From positions 11,338,501 through 11,402,500 of the forward strand of contig CM060887.1 in the NCBI GenBank assembly GCA_030762935.1: a stretch of DNA of 64,000 nt, written 5' to 3'. Positions 1-10,558 of this stretch are shown one piece after another. The notes beneath the pieces are model-generated. The model was not told the origin of the DNA. It saw only the letters and a list, made by a program, of their open reading frames with translations, and did no database searches. A program made the position numbers and the translations under genes. The first letter of the stretch is position 1; every line of letters begins with the position of its first letter. The DNA comes from Hymenopus coronatus. Its lineage: Eukaryota; Arthropoda; Insecta; Mantodea; Hymenopodidae.

Positions 1-144
1 ATATTAAAACAGTTGCATGTCTGACATATATCACGTGACATTCTCAATTGTAAAAAAAACTGTCAACATTCACGGCGTTATCTTTAAAAGATACAGTTGT
101 AACGTTCCATCAAATCTAGGGAACATTCCTCACTGACACAAATG
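1..144. repeat. Left copy of a ~142-bp direct duplication flanking an M copy
   Basis: This stretch starts ATATTAAAACAGTTGCATG and is repeated almost exactly at 829-970. The two copies bracket the 5'-truncated M element at 145-810. It shows no similarity to M itself. It is too long for a normal target-site duplication, so a local duplication or template switch is more likely. Confidence 0.85.
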
Positions 145-810
145 CCATTCGCTTCTTTGCTTGACCAGGTGTAGAACAACAGAAAAACTGACACTTCCTG
201 TCTGAGAAAAAGTACTTCACAATTGAAACCAATAACAAGGAATATCTCGGAAACGGTTGCCTCCACAGTAAAAATGTTAAGGACATAAATCGTGTGTTTT
301 GACGAGATTACATTTTTTTGTGTAATGAGTTTTTGTCTATCTCTTACGGTTTAGCAGTTATGCAAAATTCCGCAAAATTTATCCTGAATAAAATAGTCTT
401 CAGAGACTTTTCCCAGAAAATTGAAGATTTGCATTTTATTTGTCAGGTAAATATATTTTATATACGAAATTTTAATCAAAATCGTTTGAGCCATTTTTGA
501 GAAAATCAAACTTTTCGAAAAATGTTTCATGTAAAGGGTAGTTTGGGGTGGGGGGATTTTCATGAAAAACTTCGTGTGCATCCTTGGAAGATACCAAACC
601 TGAATAACAAGTTTGGTTTTTAACGGAATTTTCGTTTTGAGCTATGCTGCCCACAGACACACACACACGGACATTTTTCTAAAAATGCTTTTTTTGGATT
701 CAGGGGGTCTCAAAATATATATTTCTGCTGAAATCTCGATGTCAAATTTTGGGTGCATTACAATACCTTCTCTACACACTATGTACATAGTACGTATAGA
801 GAAAGTAAAA
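145..810 (+). mobile_element. Family M copy, 5'-truncated
   Basis: The copy enters M about a quarter of the way in (CATTCGCTTCTTTGCTTG) and runs to the complete 3' end, with the palindrome near 780-800 and GAGAAAGTAAAA at 799-810. Short overlapping ORFs on both strands are chance readings with stops. No coding capacity is seen. Confidence 0.85.
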
Positions 811-828
811 GTATCACGTCCAGAGGGA

Positions 829-970
829 ATATTAAAACAGTTGCATGTCTAACATATATCACGTGACATTCTCAATTGTTAAAAACTGTTAAAATGCACG
901 GCGTTATCTTTAAAAGAAACAGTTGTAACGTTCCATCAAATCTAGGGAACATTCCTCACTGACACAAATG
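829..970. repeat. Right copy of the ~142-bp direct duplication
   Basis: It matches 1-144 with only a few substitutions, ending GACACAAATGC in both. The right copy is followed by unrelated sequence and then an M copy in the opposite orientation. Confidence 0.85.
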
Positions 971-1030
971 CGCATTCACCATTGCCAACGTTATTCTCAA
1001 TGTAAACAAAAATATTAAGGCAGAGGGAGC

Positions 1031-1690
1031 TAGTACTGTGTACACAGTGAATAGGGATGATATTTCACCCAAAAATTTGATACCGAGATTTCAACGAAAA
1101 TATATGTTATGAGACCCTCAAAAAAACATTTTTAGAAAAAGGTCAGGGTGTGTGTGGACAGCATAGCTCTAAAATGGAAAGTTCGTTAAATATCAAATTT
1201 GGTATTTAATTTCAATATCTCCCAAGGATGCGACACGAAGATTTACAAGAAACTCCCCCAATCCCAAACTATGTTTGGATTGAAAAATGTTTGACAATTT
1301 TTACTTTCCCAAAAATAGCCCTAACGATATTGATTAAAATATAGTATATTGTAAAGATGTACCTGATGTTTATCATCAATTTTCTGGGCATGGCCTCTGA
1401 AGATCTCTTTATTATTGATGTCAGCTTTAAAATATCGACACTTTTCTCATTCGGGAATTTGTCAACTCCTGACCATACAAACAGAGGAATTTTAATCACA
1501 TAGCAATCGTTTTTAAAAGTTTTAACTTTCACTTTAGCCTTATTTCCCTTCTACTTACAAGGAAGCAAGTAATAAGACAATTTCTTTAATTTTTTTCTCG
1601 ATTAGCACGACGTAGATACAAGTGTAAGCTTTTCAACAAAATTTGTTGCAGATATGAGTTGGAAGTCATGTGACTGGAACATATATTTTT
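1031..1690 (-). mobile_element. Family M copy, diverged
   Basis: It is read on the minus strand from ATATTTCACCCAAAAATTTG down to TTTGTTGCAGATATGAG and GTCATGTGACTGGAAC. The 3' palindrome is degraded to TAGTACTGTGTACACAGTG. Internal blocks typical of M are present in order with small deletions. Confidence 0.8.
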
Positions 1691-2087
1691 TTAAACAATT
1701 TGTACAAAATCAAATATCTATTAGGCCTAAGTTGAAACACGTATTAAAAGAATTTCATTCATAGATTAAGTGCAGCAATTAGGTTTTGTTATTAGTTCTT
1801 ACAATTTTATTAGCAACCCCAAACCCCTCTGCCTGCCCCTAAATCAAAACAGATTGAACACTTACGGTAATGGCTAATAATTTGAATATTTTCTACTTCC
1901 GTCCTGCTGTGGGCGTGGAACTCTTGTTAACGAGTACGGAATACGCCAGAGGCTCTATACTATCCATGGGGGTGTGAATTTTAAGTTCCTTGCATACGGT
2001 CAAGTAACACATCTATGTTTCATTCCCTTGGCTGAAGATACCATGGCGTTTCTATCTGTAAGTCCTGAAACCGTCTTTTATTTCCTT
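1691..2087. other. Unassigned AT-rich spacer
   Basis: No M, SINE or protein similarity is recognised. There is no ORF of note and no promoter or RNA gene that I can support. Confidence 0.5.
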
Positions 2088-2473
2088 TTTACTTTCTCTA
2101 TACTACTATGTACATAGTGTATAGAGAAATTATTGTGTTGCAGCCGATATTCGATACCGAGATTTCAGCATAAATGCATGTGGGCAGCATAGCTCAATAA
2201 CCAAACGTCTGTTAAATACCAAACTTGGTATTTAAGTTTGGTATCTTCCAATGATGCGACAAGAAGATTTTCAAGAAAATCTCCCCACCGCAAACTACCC
2301 TTTACCCTATTTTAAAATTGATTTTCTCAAAAATGGCTCTTAAGAATGTAGTTATTAGGTCTTATATTTAAAATATATGTATGAGTCAAATAAAATGTAT
2401 ATCTTCAATTTTCTGGGAATAACCTCTGAAGACATTTATTCTGGATGAATTTTGCGAAATTTTGAATAACTGG
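2088..2473 (-). mobile_element. Family M, 3' half, left arm of an inverted dimer
   Basis: It begins with the M 3' end (ACTTTCTCTATA, then a CTATGTACATAG core) and runs to the block encoding the M centre, where it stops at TTTTGAATAACTGG. The adjoining copy repeats the same half in opposite orientation, so both outer ends of the pair are M 3' ends. Confidence 0.85.
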
Positions 2474-2487
2474 TAATTTATTCATTC

Positions 2488-2967
2488 AAAATTTAGTAAA
2501 ATTCATCCAGAATAAACTACTCTTCAGAGGCTATTCCCAGAAAATTCAAGATAAACATTTCATTTGTCAGGTAAATATGTTTAATATCCGAAATTTTAAT
2601 CAAAATCGTTAGAGCCATTTTTGAGAAAATCAAAATTTTCGAAAAAAGTTCCATGTGAAGGGTAGTTGGGGGTGGGGGGATTTTTCTCAAAATCTTCGTG
2701 TCGCATCCCTGGAAGATACTAAACTTAAATACCAAGTTTGGTATTTTACCGACTTTTCGTTTTTGAGTTATCGTGTTCACAGACACACGGACACATAGAT
2801 ACACGGACACACACACACACACACCGACCTTTTTGTGAAAATGCTTTTTTTGGATATTGGAGACCCTAAAACATATATTTCCGGTGAAATCTCGGTATCG
2901 AATTTTTGGGCGGAGTGCAATACTTTCACTATACACTATGTACATGGTGCGTATGGAGAAAGTAAAA
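2488..2967 (+). mobile_element. Family M, 3' half, right arm of an inverted dimer
   Basis: It begins at AAATTCATCCAGAATAAAC, within a few bases of the point where the left arm stops, and continues to GGAGAAAGTAAAA. It contains a CA microsatellite near 2810. With 2088-2473 it forms a long foldback with only about 15 bp between the arms. Confidence 0.85.
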
Positions 2968-3665
2968 AACGATTAAAATGCACCGATTAATTGGAATTTT
3001 ACGCGCCAACTTACTGGATTGGTCACTTCCTACGATCACGCGTCATGAACGAAATAGTCGTTGAAAACATATCTAGTTATAGAAGCAATAGAATGTCACT
3101 TGCGTTCTTTGAAAAGCAGTAGTTCCAAAATTGCTGTTTGATCAGTGGTGGTGGAACCAACTGAGGAGGAGGACGCAGTTGGAAAAGTATTTTTACTTCT
3201 TTCTTAGTTCTGGCTACATGATTGCATCTCTGGCATTCCTTTGAAAGCACTTAGCTACTTTTGTTCTGGTCGACATAGGAATGTCCAGAGACGGGAGATG
3301 CAAAGAGCTTAGTCGTAATCCCCTTTTGAAAAATAACATGTTGCTGTGTTTCCCATTCCTTGTTATTTCCCTTTGACAGTAGATTTCTTCCAATAAACAA
3401 GGAAACTAAAATATGGAAGTGCACTACATTTAATTAAAACTATTAAGGGATTGTATTACAAGTGTTGATGGGATGATATCTCTACTTCTCGATTGTTAAC
3501 ACCCATAACAATATTTGAGTACCGATACTCTAGACTTTATAAACAAATTACTTTCTCTACCTATTCTATAACACACTTCTTACAAAATATAGGCGTTTTT
3601 ATTTACAAATCATATTATGAAATAACTGTTTTATTGTGTTACTTTACGAATTAGAACGATACGTA
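2968..3665. other. Unassigned spacer
   Basis: There is no recognisable gene or repeat in these 700 bp. It has normal base composition for the window and no long ORF. It lies between the M inverted dimer and the mariner element. Confidence 0.5.
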
Positions 3666-4410
3666 CGAGGTACGTCCAGAAAGTAAGTTCCGTTTCAATT
3701 TATCTCCGCTGCGGCGCTGCGATCGTAGTTCCGCACATGCGCGGAAGACGCTCTGTATCAAGGAGAAGAAACGTGCGCCATTTTGAGACCGCTGTCAGCC
3801 ACATACGCTTTGTTGTGCTTGTTTACAATGTCGGCGTTGATTGAAAATCCCGCCGCTTGTGAAATCAGATCTGTGATTCGTTTTCTGAATGCTAGGAAAG
3901 TGAAACCAATTGAAATTTATCGGCAAATTTGCGAAGTTTACGGACAAAATGCGATGAGTGATTCAATGGTGAGAAGATGGGTCCGACAGTTCAATGAAGG
4001 ACATAGTGAAGTGCACGACAACGCACGACCACACTGCAAATATGACGAAAAGCCTCCTACAGGGATATGGCTGGGACGTGTTTGACCATCCTCCGTACAG
4101 CCCTGACCTCGCTCCTAACGACTTTCATCTGTTCTTACATCTCAAGTCTTTCCTTGGCGGTCAACACTTCAACAATGACGAAGAGCTGAAAGAAAATGTT
4201 TCCAACTTTTTGAAGACACAGGCGGCAAACTTCTATGAAGAAGGTATACAAAAACTTGTGCCACGCTATGACAAATGCCTGCAAAATTTCGGCAGTTATG
4301 TGGAAAAGTAGTTTAAGAGTTGTAGAATTTTGTGCAATAAATAATTATTCTGTATCTGTACACAATTTAATTTTATTACCAAACGGAACTTACTTTCTGG
4401 ACGTAGCTTT
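3666..4410 (+). mobile_element. Mariner element with internal deletion (745 bp)
   Basis: Terminal inverted repeats of about 30 bp are visible. The inner 25 bp (TACGTCCAGAAAGTAAGTTC onward) match perfectly at 3671-3695 and 4381-4405. TA dinucleotides at 3664-3665 and 4411-4412 fit the mariner target duplication. Mariners with an intact transposase are usually about 1.3 kb, so around 0.5 kb of the centre is missing. Intact ends with a broken gene suggest a non-autonomous copy that could have been moved in trans. Confidence 0.85.
3828..4310 (+). pseudogene. Mariner transposase remnant (SETMAR-like), deleted and frameshifted
   Basis: From the ATG at 3828 the N-terminal paired helix-turn-helix domain reads through IRSVIRFLNARKVKPIEIY and RRWVRQFNEG. 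Near 4008-4020 it jumps directly to the DNARPH motif, which normally holds the second catalytic aspartate, so the region with the first catalytic aspartate is gone. About two bases are also missing just after DNARPH. The C-terminal part therefore continues in another frame as YGWDVFDHPPYSPDLAPND, holding the last catalytic aspartate, and ends near SYVEK. The junction falls on HD residues shared by both sides, suggesting a microhomology deletion. It lies inside intact mariner ends and cannot make an active enzyme. Confidence 0.9.
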
Positions 4411-4619
4411 TATGTAGGTTAGGGTGGCTGTTAAATAACGCACGTGTAAATTTGATAGAAAATATACAAAGTACTCACACCAATTCCACACTGAATTTGC
4501 AAAATGTATAGTTTTTTATGCACACTTTAAAACTCTTGAAACATTCCAAAATCAACAACAATTTTCAAATAAAAAATTAATTAAATAAACAATTTCCATT
4601 GAACTGAACTGAGAATCTG
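4411..4619. other. Unassigned AT-rich spacer
   Basis: No feature is recognised between the mariner right end and the retroposon tail. Confidence 0.4.
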
Positions 4620-4738
4620 AACCATTCTCGAATCCACTGGAACACACACAAAAAATTTCATTAAAATCGGTCCAGTCGTTTATGAGGAGTTCAGTCACAT
4701 ACACACGCACAGAAGAATTATATATATATATATAAAGA
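4620..4738 (+). mobile_element. Likely non-LTR retroposon 3' tail
   Basis: The segment TTCATTAAAATCGGTCCAGT, followed by ACACACGCACAGAAG and a terminal (TA)n run at 4716-4731, resembles the 3' ends of many insect non-LTR retroposons. Only the tail is present. The assignment rests on this familiar sequence style, not on a protein. Confidence 0.45.
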
Positions 4739-5048
4739 TAAGTTGTTTCTATAACCGATTATACCTCAACGTGTGCATCTTTACACACGTTTTTAGTATT
4801 TAGCAACGACACAAGGTCTGTAAAGCCTGATGCTTTGATATTTTACTCTCAAGTACATAATTGTAAATTCTATAACATATTTGTAAATATGTAGTGTAAT
4901 TTGAAGAGTACATAATACAATAATCATATTTTAGTTTTATATAATTTACTAGTAGTAACTATTATGTCGATAATTAGAAAACTATCATCTGACATTACAT
5001 CAGTGTTACATATAATGGAATTATATTTATTTATACACGTTAACACTA
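4739..5048. other. Unassigned AT-rich spacer
   Basis: These 310 bp are very AT-rich, with no ORF or repeat recognised. Confidence 0.4.
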
Positions 5049-5424
5049 CATTTTATTTGTCATGTATATGTTTTAAATATAAGATATTTTAATAAAAATC
5101 GTTACAGCCATTTTGAGAAAATCAAAATTTTCGAATTTTTTTCCTTGTAAAGGGTAGTTGGGGGGTGGGAGAATTTTCTTAAAAAGCTTCGTGTCGCATC
5201 CTTGGATGCTTCTGAACTTAAATAAGTTTCGTACTTAACGGATTTTTGTTTTTGACCTATGCTGTAAAGAGACACACACACGGCGGACCTTTTTCTAAAA
5301 ATTTCTTTTTTGGATTCAGGGGGTCCCAAAACATATATTTCCGGTGAAATTTCGGTATCGAAGTTTTGGGTGCAATGCAATACCTTCTCTATACACTATG
5401 TATGTAGGTGTAGAGAAAGTAAAA
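5049..5424 (+). mobile_element. Family M copy, 5'-truncated
   Basis: It enters M at ATTTTATTTGTCATG and keeps the complete 3' end, although the palindrome has lost several bases (ACTATGTATGTAGGTG). It is followed after 40 bp by another M copy in the same orientation. Confidence 0.85.
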
Positions 5425-5464
5425 TAGCAGATAGAAGAATCAGCTTTTGTAAGGATAATTTGTG

Positions 5465-6273
5465 AAAAATCTGATGTGTTCCATTCACATGACTTTCTCT
5501 ATATCTCCGTAAATTATTATTGTTATTAAGCTTATCTTTTATTTGTTTCATGCTAATCGAGAAAATTAGCAGAAATAGTCTTATTTGTTGCTTTATTGTA
5601 AGTAGAAGCGCAATAAGGGAATACCATAGGTTAAAGTGGAAGTCAAAAGCTGGTTGCTATGTGACTGATGTTCCTTTGTTTGTATGGACAGGAGTTGACA
5701 AATTCCTGTATGAGAACAGTATAAGTTTCTCAAATATGAAACCAAGGAAATTTAACGTGCTCTATATTTTTTGTGGGTTAAGTTTTTATCCAGCTCTTAC
5801 GGTTTAGTAGTTATGAAAAATTCATCCGGAATAAAGTAGTCTTCAGAGGCTATTCCCAGAAAATTCAAAATATAAATTTTATTTGTTGGGTAAATAACTT
5901 TAATATACGATATTTTAATCAAAATCATTATAGCCATTTTTTAGAAAATCAAAATTTTCGAAAAAAGTTCCATGTAAAGGGTAGTTTGGGGTGGGGGGAT
6001 TTTTCTCAAAATCTTCGTGTCGCATCCCTGGAAGATACTAAACTTAAATACCAAGTTTGGTATTTTACCGACTTTTCGTTTTTGAGTTATCGTGTTCACA
6101 GACACACAGACACACGGAAACACACACACGGACCTTTTTCTGAAAATACTTTTTTTGGATACAGGGGACCCTAAAACATATATTCCCGGTGAAATCTCGG
6201 TATCGAATTTTTTGGTGGAGTGCAATACATTCTCTATACACTATGTACATAGTGAGTATAGAGAAAGTAAAAA
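5465..6273 (+). mobile_element. Family M copy, both ends present
   Basis: It starts AAAAATCTGATGTGTTCC, with the 5' hairpin around 5474-5492, and ends GAGAAAGTAAAA at 6273. It is about 809 bp because of a deletion near 5750. The CA microsatellite lies at 6099-6130. Confidence 0.9.
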
Positions 6274-6764
6274 GTAAAGAATATAATGGGAATGTCCCAC
6301 ATTAATAATTCATCTCTGTTATTTATTAGGTGTAATTTTTGCGCCAAGTTGGATAGAGTCAGGAAGCTCGATTTACAAGGTTAGTTGTACAAAAGGCATG
6401 TAATGATCGACCGTAGCAGATACATTGTAATGACAAAGTTTCATATTGCACGCAAGCTACCAACCGTGCCATGACCCGTTAGATCAAACAGCACGCTCGC
6501 CAACACTCAAATTTCACGATTCCCTTTTAACACAGCCCTGTCTCATTAGTGAAACCCGGTAGAGAATCAGAATTACGTGAAACTTTGCAGAGAAAGTATG
6601 CTTTTTTTTTTTTTTTTACCAGCATGAGCGCTTGATTATAATTTCTGAATCCGGAAATAAAACCGTGATTTTGGAAACAATATGGCTCTTGCTGTTTTCT
6701 GTTTGCACTAACACCATTCTCCCTTTCATTTAGTTAATATAAATAAGATGGGCAACATCTAACC
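6274..6764. other. Unassigned spacer with a T-tract
   Basis: No gene or known repeat is recognised. A run of 16 T lies at 6601-6616. Confidence 0.4.
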
Positions 6765-7022
6765 TCTGTTCTAGCAATACAACTTTCACTCCACCATTAT
6801 ATACCCAAGGTCGCGGGTTCAAGCCTGACGGACGACGATGGATTTTTTCGGTCGTTAAAATCCTTGGCATGGCTTCCTTCGGAAGGGAAGTAAAGCCGTG
6901 GGTCCCGTGTTGTAGATTTACGGCACGTAAAAGAACGTCAAGCCTGTTAGAGAGGCCTCTGAGCAAAATTAAGCGCTTTTTACGCCTAGTATGGAATGGG
7001 ACGCTGAGAACAGCAGTTAGCG
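6765..7022 (+). mobile_element. tRNA-derived SINE, family A
   Basis: The B-box-like GGTCGCGGGTTCAAGCC lies near 6810-6828. It is followed by the family body: CTTCCTTCGGAAGGGAAGTA, then GCCTCTGAGCAAAATTAAGC, then an AGAACAGCAGTT end. The A-box region is diverged. The same body recurs at 30771, 42902 and 50336. Confidence 0.8.
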
Positions 7023-7049
7023 AACATTAATTTAACAAAAATCAAACAA

Positions 7050-7316
7050 AGACTGCCTCCGTGATCCGAGTGGTCAGCGAGCTGACTTCTCACCCGGAGT
7101 CCCGGGTTCGATTCCCGGCTGGGGCAGGAATTTTTCTCTAGCCAGAATTATTCCCTATCCCCCACAGAGTCTGGAAGTTTGTATGTGAGTATGAATGTGT
7201 GCGTGTTTGAGTAAAACAAAATGATTTAAACCAACGTAAACAACCAAGTTGTTTCAAGTGGAAAGCCCCCGATATGACCTTATATGTTAAAGGGGGCTAT
7301 ATAAATGAAACAATAA
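7050..7316 (+). mobile_element. tRNA-derived SINE, family B
   Basis: The head (GCCTCCGTGATCCGAGTGG) and B box (GGGTTCGATTCCC, about 7103-7115) resemble a tRNA with closing acceptor bases GGGGC. The body (CTATCCCCCACAGAGTCTGG) and tail (CCCCGATATGACC, then GGGGGCTATATAAATGAAAC) recur at 31995 and 35873. It sits directly after SINE A. Confidence 0.85.
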
Positions 7317-8054
7317 AAACTCCACCGTTACACCACTTTAATAGATAACAGTGTTACTACTGGATTTAAGGTGTTTGTCAATAATATATTTAATTCATTA
7401 TAAATAATTACCTACATTTCCTCATATGTTTAAATTACTTAATGCAGTTTTATACTTCAAATGGATATGTTCCTATTTTTATGATCTATTTACATTAATG
7501 TTAATTCTTTTATTGTGGCATTTATACTTAATAGTAACTAATTATATAAAAGTACACATTGTTTACAACTATAGTTCTAAAATAGGACTAACAGTTTGGA
7601 AATTCAATAAACAAATACTATAAAATGGGTTAACATCTCGATAACTTCCTGAAACTTTGCAGGAGTGTAAAGATGATTTTACCTCTCACGTTAACAAAGT
7701 AAACGCCTACCTTACGTCCCTATATAAAAGCAGTTAACATCGCTCTCTCTTATCCTTCTCACCAATTACCTCTGAGTAAACGAGCTACTAACCATGTTTC
7801 GCAAAGGAAATATTGGCACGCTCCATCAACATTATTTGGTTTAGGCACAATGCATTTCCCATCGAAGCATGAACAAGGACCGTTCAGCTGGCAAATTGAT
7901 GGTGCTGAAAGGCAGACCGCCGAGTGACGAACGAAAAAAAAAATATTAAAGAGTGCCATGCATGCAGCGTAACGAGAATTCAACCAAGCTCTTGGACATC
8001 CACCAGGTGCATTAATGTATCCAGCGTGTAAATTAATAATGAAGCGCCAATGCA
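7317..8054. other. Unassigned region with an unrecognised ORF
   Basis: A 98-codon minus-strand ORF at 7759-8055 reads with several cysteines but matches no family I know. The overlapping plus-strand reading contains GKLMVLKGRPPSDER, slightly reminiscent of a transposase helix-turn-helix linker. Neither is convincing. A TATATAAAAG motif lies near 7721, with no gene that can be assigned to it. Confidence 0.3.
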
Positions 8055-8182
8055 ATGGCCGAGATTAGACACTTTCAACCAATCGCGGTCATCTGACTGA
8101 AGCGATATTGTTGAAGTATCTTATCACAGCTGATGTTCATTTCTTTGAAATCTTGTCACACCTGACGTTCGTTTGTTTAATT
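8055..8182. repeat. Left copy of a ~128-bp direct duplication flanking an M copy
   Basis: GAGATTAGACACTTTCAACC through CGTTCGTTTGTTTAAT is repeated at 8768-8894 at roughly 84% identity by eye. The pair brackets the M copy at 8205-8760, the second such arrangement in the window. Confidence 0.8.
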
Positions 8183-8204
8183 CAGGAGGCAGTGAAGGAA
8201 GAAA

Positions 8205-8760
8205 CAAATCTGATGCCTTACACTCACATGACTTTCACTAGCTACTCCAGAAACAAACTTCATACAAAAGATAAGTCTTCTTTCAACACCATGCTAATCG
8301 AGATAAACATTAGCAGAATTGTATTACGCAGTTCCTTATAAGTAGAATGGAACTAAGGGAATGCACTAGGCTAAAGTGATATTCAAATGTTTTAAAAGCT
8401 GTCGTTATGCGATTGTCATTGCAAATCGCTTCTTTGCTTGGCCAGCAGTAGAACAAAAGAAAAACGGACACCTCCGTCTGAGGAAAGTATAGGTGCTTCA
8501 CAATTGAAATTAATAACAAGAAATACCTCGAAAACGGTACGCTCTATGAAAAAAATGTATACGACAACTTGTGTATTTTAACAAGATCTACATTTTTTGT
8601 GTTGTAAGTTTTTGCCTATCTCTTACGGTTTACTGGTTATACAAAATTAAGTAAAATTCATCCAGGATAAACAGGTCTTTAGAAGCTATTCCCAGAAAAT
8701 TCAAGATATACATTTTATTTGTGATAGATATGACTTTAATATATGGTATTTTAATAGAAA
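8205..8760 (+). mobile_element. Family M copy, 3'-truncated
   Basis: It begins AAATCTGATGCCTTACACTC (5' hairpin altered) and stops after TATGGTATTTTAATAGAAA, lacking the 3' half. It belongs to a slightly different subfamily with TCGCTTCTTTGCTTGGCC, shared with the copy at 145. Confidence 0.8.
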
Positions 8761-8767
8761 ATTAATA

Positions 8768-8894
8768 ATGATCGAGATTAGACAATTTCAACCAATCGCC
8801 GTTATCTGACTGTACCGATATTGTCGAAACATTTTATCGAAGGTAATGTTCATTTCTTTGCAATCTTGTCGCATCTGACGTTCCTTTGTTTAAT
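8768..8894. repeat. Right copy of the ~128-bp direct duplication
   Basis: It corresponds to 8055-8182 (GAGATTAGACAATTTCAACC). The sequences outside the duplicated block differ, which marks its limits. Confidence 0.8.
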
Positions 8895-9130
8895 CTCCTG
8901 TCTTGGTTATTGGTAACAAGGTGACAATCCAGTCCGCCAACATTCGCTTAACAACTGTCAGTTCAGTTACAATGTTTATTTAAAGTTTCATTAAGTTCAT
9001 AATGTATTTAGTTCAAAGGAGTGAAAATATTAAATATTTGTATTTCTTATATATGTATACAATGAGAGCAATAAGCCCAAATAAAATAACATTGTTCCCA
9101 TTTCAGTATTACTTATTAAAACCTGAAATA
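8895..9130. other. Unassigned spacer
   Basis: AT-rich, no feature recognised. Confidence 0.4.
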
Positions 9131-9885
9131 AAAAATCTGATGTGTTCCATTCACATGACTTTCTCTTCATCTCTGCAACAAATTATACTTAAAAAAGCAT
9201 ATGCTTCTATTTACTTCAAGCTAATTGAGAAAAGTTAGCAGAAATAGTCTTATTACCTGCTTCCTTGTAAATAGAAGCGAAATAACGGAGTATCATAGGT
9301 TAAAGTGACAGTCAAAAGCTGGTTGCTATGTGACTGAAGTTCCTTTGTTTGTATGGTCAGGAGTTGACAAATTTCTGTATGAGAAAAGTATACGTTTTTT
9401 TTAAAGCTGAAACCAAAAACAAGGAGTATCTCAAAAACGATCAAGTGCACGAAAAAATGTATATGACATAAATTGTGTGCTTTAACGTGCTCTACGTTTT
9501 TGTGTGGTAAATTTTCCTCCATCTCTTACGGTTTAGCAGTTATGCAAAATTCCGTAAAATTCATCCAAAACAAAGTTGTCTTCAGAGGTTATGCCCCGAA
9601 AATTTAAGATATACATTTTATTTCTCAGGTAAATATCTTTAATATACCATATTTTAATCAAAATCGTTAGAACCATTTTTGAGAAAATCAAAATTTTCGG
9701 AAAAAAGTTCCATGTAAAGGGTAGTTGGGGGTGCAATATACCAAACTTAAATACCAAGTTTGGTATTTAACGGTCTTTTAGTTTTTGAGTCTCACACACA
9801 CACACACACACGGACGGACGTTTTTTTCAGAAATGCTTTTTTGGATTCAGGGGGACCCATAACTATTTCCGGTGAAATTTTGGTA
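9131..9885 (+). mobile_element. Family M copy, 3' end replaced by SINE F
   Basis: A typical 5' end (AAAAATCTGATGTGTTCC) and full body are present. The copy stops in the conserved block TCCGGTGAAATTTTGGTA, where SINE F begins. The M 3' palindrome is not found beyond the SINE. The CA run is at 9791-9809. Confidence 0.85.
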
Positions 9886-10123
9886 AATGAAGAACTTGGA
9901 ATGAATGGTCGGCCCGTAGCCAGGCATGAGCGATGAAGTGGATGATTGGAAAGATGGTGGAGCAATTGGTAGAATGAGTGGCGGGGAACCCAAAGGACCC
10001 GGAGAAAACCCCCCAGACGCCGCTTCGTCCACTAGAAATCCCACATGCGGGAACTTGGAGTCGAACCCGGGCCACATGGGTAAAAGTCGAGCAGTCTAAC
10101 CACTCTGCCATGCGCCGCCAAGG
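9886..10123 (-). mobile_element. tRNA-derived SINE, family F
   Basis: On the minus strand the head reads GGCGGCGCATGGCAGAGTGG (A-box region) and then CCCGGGTTCGACTCC (B box). The body is GCCACTCATTCTACCAATTG and GCTACGGGCCGACCATTC. Family F recurs at 42835 and 56083. Confidence 0.8.
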
Positions 10124-10470
10124 GCCGCTATATACGAAATAATTATTTTCCGGTGTTTGAGCGATTGACTTTGCTCTTTTGAAAGCTTCAACGCGCCGAA
10201 ATAAATGTAATACTTAGTAATTAATAAATGACATAAATATTTGTGTTGCCTGACGCGAAATGTAAACTAATTTATGTATGAATGTGTCAGCGGTACCAGG
10301 AACATGAGGAGGTAAATAAATATTGTGACACAGGCTGACACATGTACTTGTAATTGTGGCTTGGTCCAATATGTGTGAAAACAAGGGAGGTGCACGCAAA
10401 AACACTCCAGCGGAAATAGCTGGGATAACTAGCGATATTCTGCGCTTCAAAATATAAGTATACGCATACT
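10124..10470. other. Unassigned spacer
   Basis: No gene or repeat recognised between SINE F and the next M fragment. Confidence 0.4.
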
Positions 10471-10530
10471 TTTTACTTTCTCTACACGTATACGTAGTGG
10501 TTAGAAAATATATTGTATTCCACCCAAAAC
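10471..10530 (-). repeat. Family M 3'-terminal fragment, inverted, next to a full M copy
   Basis: ACTTTCTCTACACGTATACG and the ATTGTATTCCACCCAAAAC block are the M 3' end in reverse. It lies just before a full plus-strand M, so this composite has an M 3' end on both sides. Confidence 0.75.
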
Positions 10531-10558
10531 ATTTAAAACATTTAAAAAATCATTTTAA

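Noticed and set aside
7052..7124. Possible tRNA gene
   Set aside because: The tRNA-like fold is imperfect and is followed by the fixed SINE B body found at other loci, so it is a SINE head. The same applies to heads at 25396, 36586, 37470, 39965, 40880, 41022 and 56085.
7715..7800. TATATAAAAG as a promoter
   Set aside because: A TATA-like motif alone in AT-rich DNA is not evidence. No gene follows that could use it.
7759..8055. 98-codon minus-strand ORF with cysteines
   Set aside because: No signal peptide, family motif or conserved neighbour supports it, and its end runs into a duplicated non-coding block.
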